Part shown: piece by piece, positions 14,132 through 21,143 of the stretch
Layout of the letters: each line of letters begins with the position of its first letter
How positions within the stretch are numbered: the stretch's first letter is position 1
NCBI RefSeq assembly: GCF_000466385.1
Contig: NZ_KE952892.1
Span: forward strand, 29,583 to 77,504
Source: Aneurinibacillus aneurinilyticus ATCC 12856
Lineage (GTDB): Bacteria > Bacillota > Bacilli > Aneurinibacillales > Aneurinibacillaceae
DNA: 47,922 nt
Direction: 5' to 3'
Position numbers and translations under genes: made by a program
Notes under the pieces: model-generated
Told to the model about the DNA's origin: nothing
The model's database searches: none
Seen by the model: the letters and a program-made list of their open reading frames with translations, nothing else

Positions 14132-15709
14132 GTGGAACGAGAAATTGATAAAGCAATTGACAGGGCAGGGGAAGGGCTTGAAAAGGGAGTAGCATCCATT
14201 TGGAAGAAGGGGCTAGTTCCTTTTTTTAATGCAGTAGGGATTGGCATCCGAGAAGTAAAGCAAAAGGAGATATGGAAGACAAAACCGTTTATGTGGTATA
14301 TGGGTACTGTAGCCGGTGCTTCAGTCGCTGCGGGTATTATAGATAGTACATACCTTGCAGACTTATATCCAGATAATTTTATTTGGCATTGGTTGTATCA
14401 TGAACAGCCAATGCGTTATCCGTTGGCTTTAACGGTTGGTTTCGCTGGAGGAAGTTATTTCTTTTATAACAAGGGGAAAAACGTTATTAAATTACGGCAA
14501 CGTTTTATATTGGCCTTTGAACGTTGTGGCCTATACAGTAGTCGGCGTGTAATGATTGATAATAAAAACCGTCCGGAATATCCAACTCTATTTAAGGAAA
14601 TAGTCGGTGATGACGGAGGAATTACATTCGTATTCCGAAATGTAGGTATTCCGGTTGAAGAATGGCAGAAAACAAAGCCATCCTTAGAAGCATCCATTGG
14701 GGAAAAAATTTCCCGTATCGAGATGTTTAATAATAAGCCATCTTTTATTGCTGTGAAACTTGGTGGAGTTGAAATTCCTGAGAAGTTAGATTTTAGCGAA
14801 GAACTGATTTCACATTGTGGAGATTCATCTATAGTAGTTGGTGTTGGTGAGCAGGGAGTGCTTACTCATGATTTTAAAAAGAATCCACATGTGCTGGTTG
14901 GGGGAGCAACGGGTGCTGGAAAAACAGTAGTGGCAAACTCAATTACGTATCAGTGTATAACTAAACTTGATGGAATGTTATACATTGTTGACTTTAAAGG
15001 TGGAGCAGACTATGCAGCCTTTGAGGATATGGGCATTGATATTATCTCAGAACGTGAGATTGTAGAACGTTTATTGCAACGTTTATTAGTTGAAAATGAT
15101 GCTCGTGTACAGCTGTTTAAAGGTAAGGCGAGAAATATATGGGACTATAATGAATGGCTAAAAAAGCAGCCTGGAAAAAAGAAAGAACCCCTTCGCCGTA
15201 TTTTTGTTTTGATTGATGAGTTGGCTGAACTCACAGACAAAAAGAGCTGTCCAAAAGATGAACATGAACTAGTGGACAACATTGTTGGATTAACGTCACG
15301 AATTGCAAGGTTAAGCCGATTTACAGGGATTAATCTGATTTTGGCCACACAAAGGCCGGACGCTAATGTGGTGCCAGGGCAGATTAAAAATAATGTGACT
15401 GGACGGATATGTGGCTATTTTTCGGATGATGTAGCTTATCGTATTATGCTGGACTTTATTCCGTATCCTCGTTTACCTGATCCTGAAGTTTTACCGGGGC
15501 GCTTCATGTATAGTATCGGTGCTAGAAAACGATTGGTACAGACACCATATTTTCAAGACCAACACATTGATCCTAATTTTAAAATGGATTATTCCAGGGG
15601 CATGTTGACATTGGAAGGGGCCTTGGATGAGGGACATCCTTCTAATCAAGAATTGTCGCCTATTGCTTCCCATCGGCAGTCATATAGCATCGAGGATATT
15701 GAGGATTAA
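14132..15709 (+). CDS. TcpA-like FtsK/SpoIIIE coupling ATPase
   Basis: Membrane-anchored DNA-translocating ATPase of Gram-positive conjugation systems, 525 residues. Two membrane segments occur in the first 115 residues (around 50-70 and 90-110). The FtsK-type motor has Walker A GGATGAGKT (257-265), Walker B FVLIDELAEL (about 354-363) and ATQRPDANVVPG, the sensor region characteristic of FtsK/TcpA. It would link the processed DNA to the VirB4-powered channel encoded downstream. The GTG start at 14132 is preceded by GGTGAG. A gene-free 400-base region with iterons and hairpins follows, which is unusual inside such an operon. Confidence 0.92.
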   Translation: MEREIDKAIDRAGEGLEKGVASIWKKGLVPFFNAVGIGIREVKQKEIWKTKPFMWYMGTVAGASVAAGIIDSTYLADLYPDNFIWHWLYHEQPMRYPLALTVGFAGGSYFFYNKGKNVIKLRQRFILAFERCGLYSSRRVMIDNKNRPEYPTLFKEIVGDDGGITFVFRNVGIPVEEWQKTKPSLEASIGEKISRIEMFNNKPSFIAVKLGGVEIPEKLDFSEELISHCGDSSIVVGVGEQGVLTHDFKKNPHVLVGGATGAGKTVVANSITYQCITKLDGMLYIVDFKGGADYAAFEDMGIDIISEREIVERLLQRLLVENDARVQLFKGKARNIWDYNEWLKKQPGKKKEPLRRIFVLIDELAELTDKKSCPKDEHELVDNIVGLTSRIARLSRFTGINLILATQRPDANVVPGQIKNNVTGRICGYFSDDVAYRIMLDFIPYPRLPDPEVLPGRFMYSIGARKRLVQTPYFQDQHIDPNFKMDYSRGMLTLEGALDEGHPSNQELSPIASHRQSYSIEDIED

Positions 15710-15736
15710 GGGGATAACTTTAGATTAGCCATACAT

Positions 15737-15820
15737 CAATAGTTATAGGAACAGTTATAGGAATGATTATGGTGTCATTTGTATAGCAATAGTTATCGCA
15801 ATAGCTATGGTAATGATAAC
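15737..15820 (+). repeat. Two phased blocks of three 12-bp iterons
   Basis: Consecutive 12-bp units share the core A-AT-G-TTAT: CAATAGTTATAG (15737), GAACAGTTATAG (15749) and GAATGATTATGG (15761), then a 14-bp gap, then CAATAGTTATCG (15787), CAATAGCTATGG (15799) and the diverged TAATGATAAC (15811). The blocks start 50 bp apart. Iterons next to a coupling-protein gene suggest binding sites for a relaxosome or replication protein. Confidence 0.7.
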
Positions 15821-15849
15821 AGAAGTGATGCATCTGTATGATATAGCGT

Positions 15850-15875
15850 AAAGCCTTATAGAATAAGGCTTTTTG
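15850..15875 (+). terminator. Intrinsic terminator inside the transfer operon
   Basis: AAAGCCTTAT (15850-15859) pairs with ATAAGGCTTT (15863-15872) around AGA, followed by further T residues: a canonical strong terminator. A 7-codon ATG frame (15828-15851) ends exactly at its base. It separates the TcpA-like gene and the iterons from the structured region and the genes beyond. Confidence 0.85.
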
Positions 15876-15917
15876 TTGTTTTTACATTGTTTATTTAGCG
15901 GAGATTTTGTCGCGTTC

Positions 15918-16090
15918 GTTATGTCGGATGATGGACCAAGGGACCGTGGGGAGGCTGGCGAGTATAGCGAGTCAGCCGACATGACGGGCAGGAAGGGACA
16001 GGCCGAGACATAGCGGAATACGCGAGGAAATCGACGCGTCGAGATACGAGACGATAGTCGAAGTATCTCATTCCATGCGATAAGCATGGA
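15918..16090 (+). other. GC-rich multi-hairpin region, oriT or structured-RNA candidate
   Basis: No credible gene. Nested dyads are visible. GTTATGTCGG (15918-15927) pairs with CCGACATGAC (15976-15985), 9 of 10. Inside that, GGCTG (15953-15957) pairs with CAGCC (15973-15977) as an alternative. GAGATAC (16041-16047) pairs with GTATCTC (16063-16069), enclosed by GGAAT/ATTCC. The palindrome TCGACGCGTCGA lies at 16031-16042, and TCCATGC/GCATGGA forms a 7-bp stem with a GATAA loop (16072-16090). The block is clearly more GC-rich than its surroundings. Its location after iterons and before DNA-processing genes fits an origin of transfer; a structured RNA is the alternative. Confidence 0.5.
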
Positions 16091-16111
16091 ACAAAAAAAG
16101 GGGGGATAGTG

Positions 16112-17524
16112 ATGGAACAAAAAGCGAGGATTGTTGTAGCAGGAGATAAGAAGATTACATTGAGAGTTAATCGATATCCTATACCGGCAGAGCGAAATAT
16201 TTCAAATTCGGACGATTTCTACTCTATTGGTATTTCCACTCGTGTAAATGGAGAAGTACTGGACCCTGGATTTTTGGAACGTGCAATTGGCGGAGAAAAA
16301 TTATATCGTGAGCTTGTATTTGATAAATCGAAAGAAGACTTTTGTCTGCGTGAAGCAGATGAGTTTGAAAAGGAGGAGATGGCTGAAACTGGTCGTTTTT
16401 ATTCTTACGGGTTATTGTTATCTGGCTGGGGACTTGGTATAGATGGACTTTCTAAAACAGAAAAGATGGAGGATTTTTTGCTTAATGAACTAGAGGCGTT
16501 TTTGTTGAAGCACACGGAAAAGCTGGCTTCTGAGCCTCTGTATATTCCTCAAGAGAAAATCATTGAGAAAGCTTCTGACAAAAACCTTGCAGTAGTTGGT
16601 CAAACCGGAAGTGGTAGTAAACTAGCTATTAAATATTTAGTTTCAGAGCTAGTAAGGAATAACCAAAAGGTAGTAATGATTAGTCAAATGAGTGAAACTG
16701 TAGTATTCACGGAAAAATTAGGGGGTAACAATATTTCCCCTGATATGTTAGAGGCTTCTGATTTAACCGGTGGTTTGATTAACCTCCAATTTAATGACCT
16801 GTGTTTTGGAAATAATGGAGGATTGCTAGATCGACTAATAGAATTGATGGATACACTTGCTTCAGCTGGCTATAAATATATAGTATTGTACGAATCCCGA
16901 AGCTTTATAAATGAATTGAACTTTAATCAATTCTCAGCTTTTATTCGGGCAGCAAATGAGCATAACATTTATGTTCATATTCGAATGAATAGTATAAATG
17001 AGGATTTAACAGTAACCCAGTTGAAGGAACTTAACAAGTTTTTTCCAACAAAGATAGTCTTTAATACAGCAGATTTAGACGAAGTGCTAGATATGAGTAT
17101 TTCCCTTTACTCTGGAGAGTCCATTTTGATTGATATGGATAAGAACAGTAAAGGGAGAATAAAATTTAGGTTTTCTAATGAACAATTTTATCTCTTTGAT
17201 GAGGACCAACCCCTAAAAGTAACATTAGCGGAGAAAATACAGATACTTAAGGGTGCAATACCATCCTTTGAAAAACAATTAAAAGATTTGAAAGATGATT
17301 ACAAGCGTTGTCGTACAAATGCAGGGGTTTTGACAATGGCCAGTAAAATTTATGAAGTAGAGGGGAATTTGCAAGATGCAAAGGAAACGCTAAAAAAGGC
17401 CGAGTGGGAACAACAAGCCATTGGGTTATCAAGGGGTAATACCGATGAAGCTCTCCTTGCTGATATAGCAAAACCAACCATGAAAACGGAAGGCAGCCAG
17501 GAACGGGTTGAAGCAATTGAGTAG
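16112..17524 (+). CDS. Putative P-loop ATPase-like transfer protein, degenerate Walker A
   Basis: 470-residue soluble protein. GGGGGGA precedes the ATG at 16112; a GTG at 16109 is adjacent. The N-terminal 150 residues are of unknown type. A P-loop-like strand-loop follows: AVVGQTGSGSKLAIKYLVSEL (about 164-184), in which the usual GKS/GKT reads GSK. A hydrophobic strand, YKYIVLYESR, sits at the Walker B place. The last 90 residues are helical and may be TPR-like (ASKIYEVEGNLQDAKETLKKAEWE). It resembles the TraD/FtsK class in layout, but catalytic competence is doubtful. It is coupled to the next gene by a 17-base overlap and probably acts with the DNA-processing proteins downstream. Confidence 0.7.
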   Translation: MEQKARIVVAGDKKITLRVNRYPIPAERNISNSDDFYSIGISTRVNGEVLDPGFLERAIGGEKLYRELVFDKSKEDFCLREADEFEKEEMAETGRFYSYGLLLSGWGLGIDGLSKTEKMEDFLLNELEAFLLKHTEKLASEPLYIPQEKIIEKASDKNLAVVGQTGSGSKLAIKYLVSELVRNNQKVVMISQMSETVVFTEKLGGNNISPDMLEASDLTGGLINLQFNDLCFGNNGGLLDRLIELMDTLASAGYKYIVLYESRSFINELNFNQFSAFIRAANEHNIYVHIRMNSINEDLTVTQLKELNKFFPTKIVFNTADLDEVLDMSISLYSGESILIDMDKNSKGRIKFRFSNEQFYLFDEDQPLKVTLAEKIQILKGAIPSFEKQLKDLKDDYKRCRTNAGVLTMASKIYEVEGNLQDAKETLKKAEWEQQAIGLSRGNTDEALLADIAKPTMKTEGSQERVEAIE

Positions 17525-18212
17525 CCAATGGCTACAGTGCCCCTTGCCAGATAATTTTTTTAAGCAGTTAGGTAAGGCACATAGTAGTGAAATTCGGAGG
17601 GCCATTCATAAAGCATGGAATTTACCAGGTCGTAAGTTATATCCGGCACTCCGGAATCGAGTAGAACAGTCCGGTATGTTGGAGGTAGTGACCGAACAAA
17701 CGCAAGAATGGGATGGAGCCTTTCGTTATAGTGATGAGTGGAATCGTTACCCAGGATATAAGAGCGATAAAGCTCAATTTGAGAGAGAAGTGAAAAAGGG
17801 AAAATGGAGAATTCAATCGGGGATGCTACATGTAGATATGCCGACATGGCTTACATTAGCATCCCTTTCATTTGCCCAGGATTCAGAAAAAGAAAGTCCG
17901 AATCATCGTTTTCTAAAGGAACTTTTTCAGCTTTATATCCGACGTAGTTATATACATCCCTTCATCCAGAAGGAAAAAAAGATGATGTTGTATGGTCATG
18001 CAGTACGTTGCGACGTTGTAGCCCATACAGAGGATAAGGTGCTTATTGGGGAAACAGGAGGAGTGCAGTTATGGAAGGTTATGGCCTTATTATACAAAGG
18101 GTACACAGTCGCCGTCCTACCACATTGGACACAACAGAAAGTTAATCCTTTCATCCGTAAGCGATTGTCCTATGCATTCTACCTTTTTAGTAGGAGGCAA
18201 TCAGATTCATGA
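17508..18212 (+). CDS. Possible PD-(D/E)xK-type nuclease-like transfer protein
   Basis: 234-residue protein with a TTG start at 17508 behind AGGAACGGG, overlapping the gene before it. The C-terminal part reads HRFLKELFQLYIRRSY and then AVRCDVVAHTEDKVLIGETGG, followed by a hydrophobic strand, YTVAVLPHW. The spacing of Asp in RCDVV and Glu in IGETGG resembles the core of restriction-endonuclease-like folds, but the lysine of the motif is replaced, so this is tentative. It always travels here between a P-loop protein and a replication-relaxation protein, which supports a role in DNA processing for transfer. No signal peptide. Confidence 0.55.
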   Translation: MKQLSSQWLQCPLPDNFFKQLGKAHSSEIRRAIHKAWNLPGRKLYPALRNRVEQSGMLEVVTEQTQEWDGAFRYSDEWNRYPGYKSDKAQFEREVKKGKWRIQSGMLHVDMPTWLTLASLSFAQDSEKESPNHRFLKELFQLYIRRSYIHPFIQKEKKMMLYGHAVRCDVVAHTEDKVLIGETGGVQLWKVMALLYKGYTVAVLPHWTQQKVNPFIRKRLSYAFYLFSRRQSDS

Positions 18213-19147
18213 ATAGCAAAATGGAAATTAAAAAAAGTCTATATGAATACGAAATAATGACCACGCAACAACTGGCTATTTTACATGGCTGGAAACAGAA
18301 AACGGTTTATAGTTATCTACAAAAAATGTCTAAGGATAAGCAGATTCGTAAAGTGGATGTACCGGAAATTAAACGCGGGGCGAAGGCTTATTCCTTGATG
18401 CCGAATCAGGCAAAATATGTGGCTGAATTCCGGAACGAATTGGCTATGTTTCAGCCAAAAGAATGGGAGACAGTTCCGGGCAGTATGCTGAGTATTCTTC
18501 TGGCCAATCAAATTTTCTGTGAAATGATTCGTAGCACAAGAGAAATGCCCGATGCAGGGATAGTGGAATGGACCGGTCGACGCACACTTATGCAGCGGTA
18601 CCAGGAAGATGAGAAGAAGCCACTTTTGAAGATGAACAGCTACGGTGTTTTTTATTATGAAAATCAGAAGAGAAATATCTACCTAGATATTTTAAATGGT
18701 ACGGAAAGCCTTGCTGTCCTAGAAACCATGTTGCTGCAGCATTCACAATTGATAACGATAGATCGACCGAAGAGTGTAGGAAAAACATTGCTCTTGTTTG
18801 TCTATCTAGGTAAAAGCGCTGGAAGAACAATATTGCAGTTGTGGCGTAAATTTAGTGCTGGTAGTGTTGATATCCCATTTGTAGCAGTAGCCCATTTTGA
18901 AGAGCTTGCCGAACAGGGAATTTTTTCGTCTGTATGGCAGTCACTTGATAAAGAGGGCATTTCTCTCATGGACATGCCTTTTCAAGTAAGTGAAAAAGAG
19001 CTGCAGGAAAGTGATTTTTTAGGAAAGACAAAGAGCATTCGCTTTCAATTCAAAAGCATTAATGGCTTCTTTGATGAGAAAGAGGCAACGAACGTAAAGA
19101 AAGATGAGGAAAGTAATAAGGAAGAAGATGCGATCGAATGGGAGTAA
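18209..19147 (+). CDS. Replication-relaxation family protein
   Basis: 312-residue protein beginning with a winged-helix/HTH: residues 8-50 read YEYEIMTTQQLAILHGWKQK, then SYLQKMSKDKQIRKVDV. This is the hallmark of the 'replication-relaxation' family found on Gram-positive plasmids and integrative elements. The remaining 250 residues contain alternating beta and helical segments (LITIDRPKSVGKTLLLFVYLGK) and an acidic tail (NVKKDEESNKEEDAIEWE). It overlaps the preceding gene by ATGA. No canonical relaxase motif (three-histidine plus Tyr) is present anywhere in the window, so this protein and its two upstream partners are the best candidates for initiating transfer. Family call moderate; role inferred. 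Confidence 0.75.
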   Translation: MNSKMEIKKSLYEYEIMTTQQLAILHGWKQKTVYSYLQKMSKDKQIRKVDVPEIKRGAKAYSLMPNQAKYVAEFRNELAMFQPKEWETVPGSMLSILLANQIFCEMIRSTREMPDAGIVEWTGRRTLMQRYQEDEKKPLLKMNSYGVFYYENQKRNIYLDILNGTESLAVLETMLLQHSQLITIDRPKSVGKTLLLFVYLGKSAGRTILQLWRKFSAGSVDIPFVAVAHFEELAEQGIFSSVWQSLDKEGISLMDMPFQVSEKELQESDFLGKTKSIRFQFKSINGFFDEKEATNVKKDEESNKEEDAIEWE

Positions 19148-19183
19148 ATTTCACGATGTAAACAAAGGTTTTAAGGAAGAAGT

Positions 19184-19216
19184 ATGAGTATACATCTAAT
19201 AAAAGGACACCAATAA
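19184..19216 (+). CDS. Possible 10-codon leader peptide over terminator stem
   Basis: ATG after AAGGAAG encodes MSIHLIKGHQ and stops at 19214-19216, the last base of the ascending arm of the terminator at 19201-19247. A ribosome translating it would melt the hairpin, so it could couple translation to read-through. Very short; supported only by the ribosome site and the exact overlap. Confidence 0.3.
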   Translation: MSIHLIKGHQ

Positions 19217-19247
19217 CAGCCATTATGGCCTTACTGGTGTCCTTTTT
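19201..19247 (+). terminator. Strong intrinsic terminator before tcpC-like gene
   Basis: 16-bp arms with one mismatch: AAAAGGACACCAATAA (19201-19216) with TTACTGGTGTCCTTTT (19231-19246), followed by T residues. Only 40 bases separate it from the TTG start of the TcpC-like gene, and most of those are the ribosome site. There is no space for a promoter behind it, so downstream expression requires read-through. Confidence 0.9.
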
Positions 19248-19286
19248 GTTTTGTGTAGGCTATTCAACTAGAAAGGAGGTGAAGTC

Positions 19287-20102
19287 TTGAAACGATTTTT
19301 AACCGGGTTATGGATTTTCCTTGCCATATATGGAGGTGGTTATGCCTTCTATAAAACTATCTTGGATATGACTGTTGATCCAATACCAGCAAATACTCAA
19401 GAAGCGGAGGGCTTTGCAGCGGCATTTCTGCGTTCTTATCTTACCTATGACAAAGGAGGCCCGGAGCCAATTCGTTTGTTCACAGAATTACCTGATCCTA
19501 GAACGGCGAATGTGGGTGATGGAGATAAGGTGACGCAACGTGTGGTGGAAATATGGCCGATAAAAAGCGATGTTCTATCCGGTCATCACATGAATGTACG
19601 AATGATAGCAATTGTAGAACGTGATCGTGCTTCAGCTGATATGGAGATGCGTGAAAAATCCAAGCGATTGATTTATCGGGTAGATGTTCCGGTTACAGAA
19701 GGAAAAGAAGGGAAATTCCAAATTTTACAGTACCCGAAATTTGAAAGGGTAGAACGAAGTAATTCGGCTGTTTTACCAACGTCTGGCCAAGGCAATACAG
19801 AAGCGGCAGAAAGAATGAAACCAATGCTGGAGTCGTTCTATAAGGTTTATTTTGAGGCGGAAAAATCCGAGGACATTGCTAACTTTTTCAAGAGGGTACA
19901 AAACGCACCTAAACCTCAAAACAAGCTATTTACCTTTGAACGCTTAGATCGTGTTGACGCATTTGGAAAGGACAAAACATGGTTTGTGCTCGTAAATCTT
20001 CGAGTACGCGATCCCTTTACCACCATTTCATATGGTGCGTCTTACTACTTGGAGGTTGAGGAGCAGGAAGGGAAATTCTATATTGTTTCCATGAACGAAT
20101 AG
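19287..20102 (+). CDS. Conjugal transfer protein, TcpC/VirB8-like
   Basis: 271-residue bitopic membrane protein with a perfect AAAGGAGGTGA ahead of its TTG start. One N-terminal membrane helix (residues 4-24) is followed by an extracellular region with two NTF2-like lobes: about 45-150 (AAAFLRSYLTYDKGG...) and 165-270 (MKPMLESFYKVYFEAEKSEDIANFF ... SYYLEVEEQEGKFYIVSMN). This is the architecture of TcpC of clostridial conjugative plasmids, a VirB8 relative that scaffolds the channel. It starts the block TcpC - small membrane protein - TcpE - VirB4, the conserved order of Gram-positive transfer systems. Confidence 0.88.
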   Translation: MKRFLTGLWIFLAIYGGGYAFYKTILDMTVDPIPANTQEAEGFAAAFLRSYLTYDKGGPEPIRLFTELPDPRTANVGDGDKVTQRVVEIWPIKSDVLSGHHMNVRMIAIVERDRASADMEMREKSKRLIYRVDVPVTEGKEGKFQILQYPKFERVERSNSAVLPTSGQGNTEAAERMKPMLESFYKVYFEAEKSEDIANFFKRVQNAPKPQNKLFTFERLDRVDAFGKDKTWFVLVNLRVRDPFTTISYGASYYLEVEEQEGKFYIVSMNE

Positions 20103-20113
20103 GAGGAAATGTC

Positions 20114-20449
20114 ATGGTGAGTAAGGAGAAAAAACAAAGAGGAATTCAGGTGTTCCGTACAGGTATATTGCTTGCTCTAGCAGCTTGCTTCACCCTTGTA
20201 TTTCAAACGGACGTATTTGCTGCAGGTTGGAGTATTGAATCAGCCGATACAGGTATACGCTCTAAATTGGTAACGATTGTGTTTTTGCTAACAGCATTTA
20301 TGGCTATTCGTGCCTATGCAAAGGGTAAAAAAGGGGCAATGGTTGTCGAACTACTGGCTGGTGCTTTTCTTATTATCTTTATTGCCAGCTCAGACCCGTC
20401 GAAATCAGTAATGGAAGTTATTAAACAGGCCATCGGACTGGGAGGTTAA
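20114..20449 (+). CDS. Small membrane transfer protein (TcpD-position)
   Basis: 111 residues, AGGAGG upstream. Three hydrophobic segments: residues 16-37 (GILLALAACFTLVFQTDVFA, possibly a cleaved signal), 50-66 and 75-95. The cut after FAA would leave two helices, the size and topology of VirB2/VirB3- or TcpD-like subunits. Position between the TcpC- and TcpE-like genes supports a channel role. Sequence similarity to a named family cannot be judged by eye. Confidence 0.72.
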   Translation: MVSKEKKQRGIQVFRTGILLALAACFTLVFQTDVFAAGWSIESADTGIRSKLVTIVFLLTAFMAIRAYAKGKKGAMVVELLAGAFLIIFIASSDPSKSVMEVIKQAIGLGG

Positions 20450-20450
20450 G

Positions 20451-21143
20451 ATGCGATATCAGTCATATAAGGGGCTGTATAAGCAGGATTTTACACTGCC
20501 TATTAAATTTTTGGACGATATTGATATTAATTTTGGCTCGGTGATGGTCTTTCCCATTCTTTTTTTGTTTAACACATTAGTTACATTTCTCTTGTCATTG
20601 GGAGGGATGATTCCTTTTGTGATTTCTCGTTTTTGGGTGATTTTAATTTTGACATGTTTGGAAATGTACGCATTGCTTAAGGTACCAACAGCTGGAAAGC
20701 CCCTAATCGTCTGGTTGTTCTATGTTCCCTATTTCATATTTCGGGTACCGAAAACGACACGGGCTTTTGTGCCGGTAAAGCTTCAAAAGACATGGAAGCC
20801 AATATGGAAAATCCCGTTTCGACCTGTGACCGAAAGAAAAGAAGGCGAAACTGAATATGCCATCCTGCCCCTCCAGGGGCAGGCTAAGAAATTTGCAGGT
20901 CTTACATTTAAAACCCGGGGAGCCACCCGATTTACCTTTCATCCTATATCACGGCAGGTAAATATTGAGGTAGGGACATTTGAAAAGCTGCAGGAGAAAA
21001 AAACCGTCCTGAACCGGTTACGTCCGACTACGCTTGAGGTTGGTCGTGGGGAAGTTCGCCTTTTGCATCAGGCGGGAGAGACAAAAGTAGAGTATGTACC
21101 AAACATTGGAGGAGAGGAGGAGTCAAATGGGGCAAGCAGCTAA
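20451..21143 (+). CDS. TcpE-family membrane protein
   Basis: 230 residues. The start follows GGGAGG overlapping the end of the preceding gene. The first part reads MRYQSYKGLYKQDFTLPIKF, followed by three hydrophobic stretches (about 34-56, 62-80 and 86-105). A soluble basic C-terminal half with small beta segments follows. The N-terminal arrangement (an aromatic-rich 'Y-SYK-LY' start, then paired helices) is the TcpE pattern of Gram-positive conjugation systems. The stop overlaps the VirB4 gene start by 17 bases, so channel subunit and ATPase are coupled. Confidence 0.8.
   Translation: MRYQSYKGLYKQDFTLPIKFLDDIDINFGSVMVFPILFLFNTLVTFLLSLGGMIPFVISRFWVILILTCLEMYALLKVPTAGKPLIVWLFYVPYFIFRVPKTTRAFVPVKLQKTWKPIWKIPFRPVTERKEGETEYAILPLQGQAKKFAGLTFKTRGATRFTFHPISRQVNIEVGTFEKLQEKKTVLNRLRPTTLEVGRGEVRLLHQAGETKVEYVPNIGGEEESNGASS

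Noticed and set aside
15767-16120. A 117-codon minus-strand frame across the iteron and hairpin region
   Set aside because: It has no ribosome site, runs through a clear terminator, and its odd repetitive Ile/Ala/Thr stretch is only the reverse reading of the 12-bp iterons.
17508-18212. Confident nuclease annotation
   Set aside because: The Asp and Glu spacing is suggestive, but the catalytic Lys is not in place and the rest of the fold cannot be verified by eye, so only a tentative call was kept.
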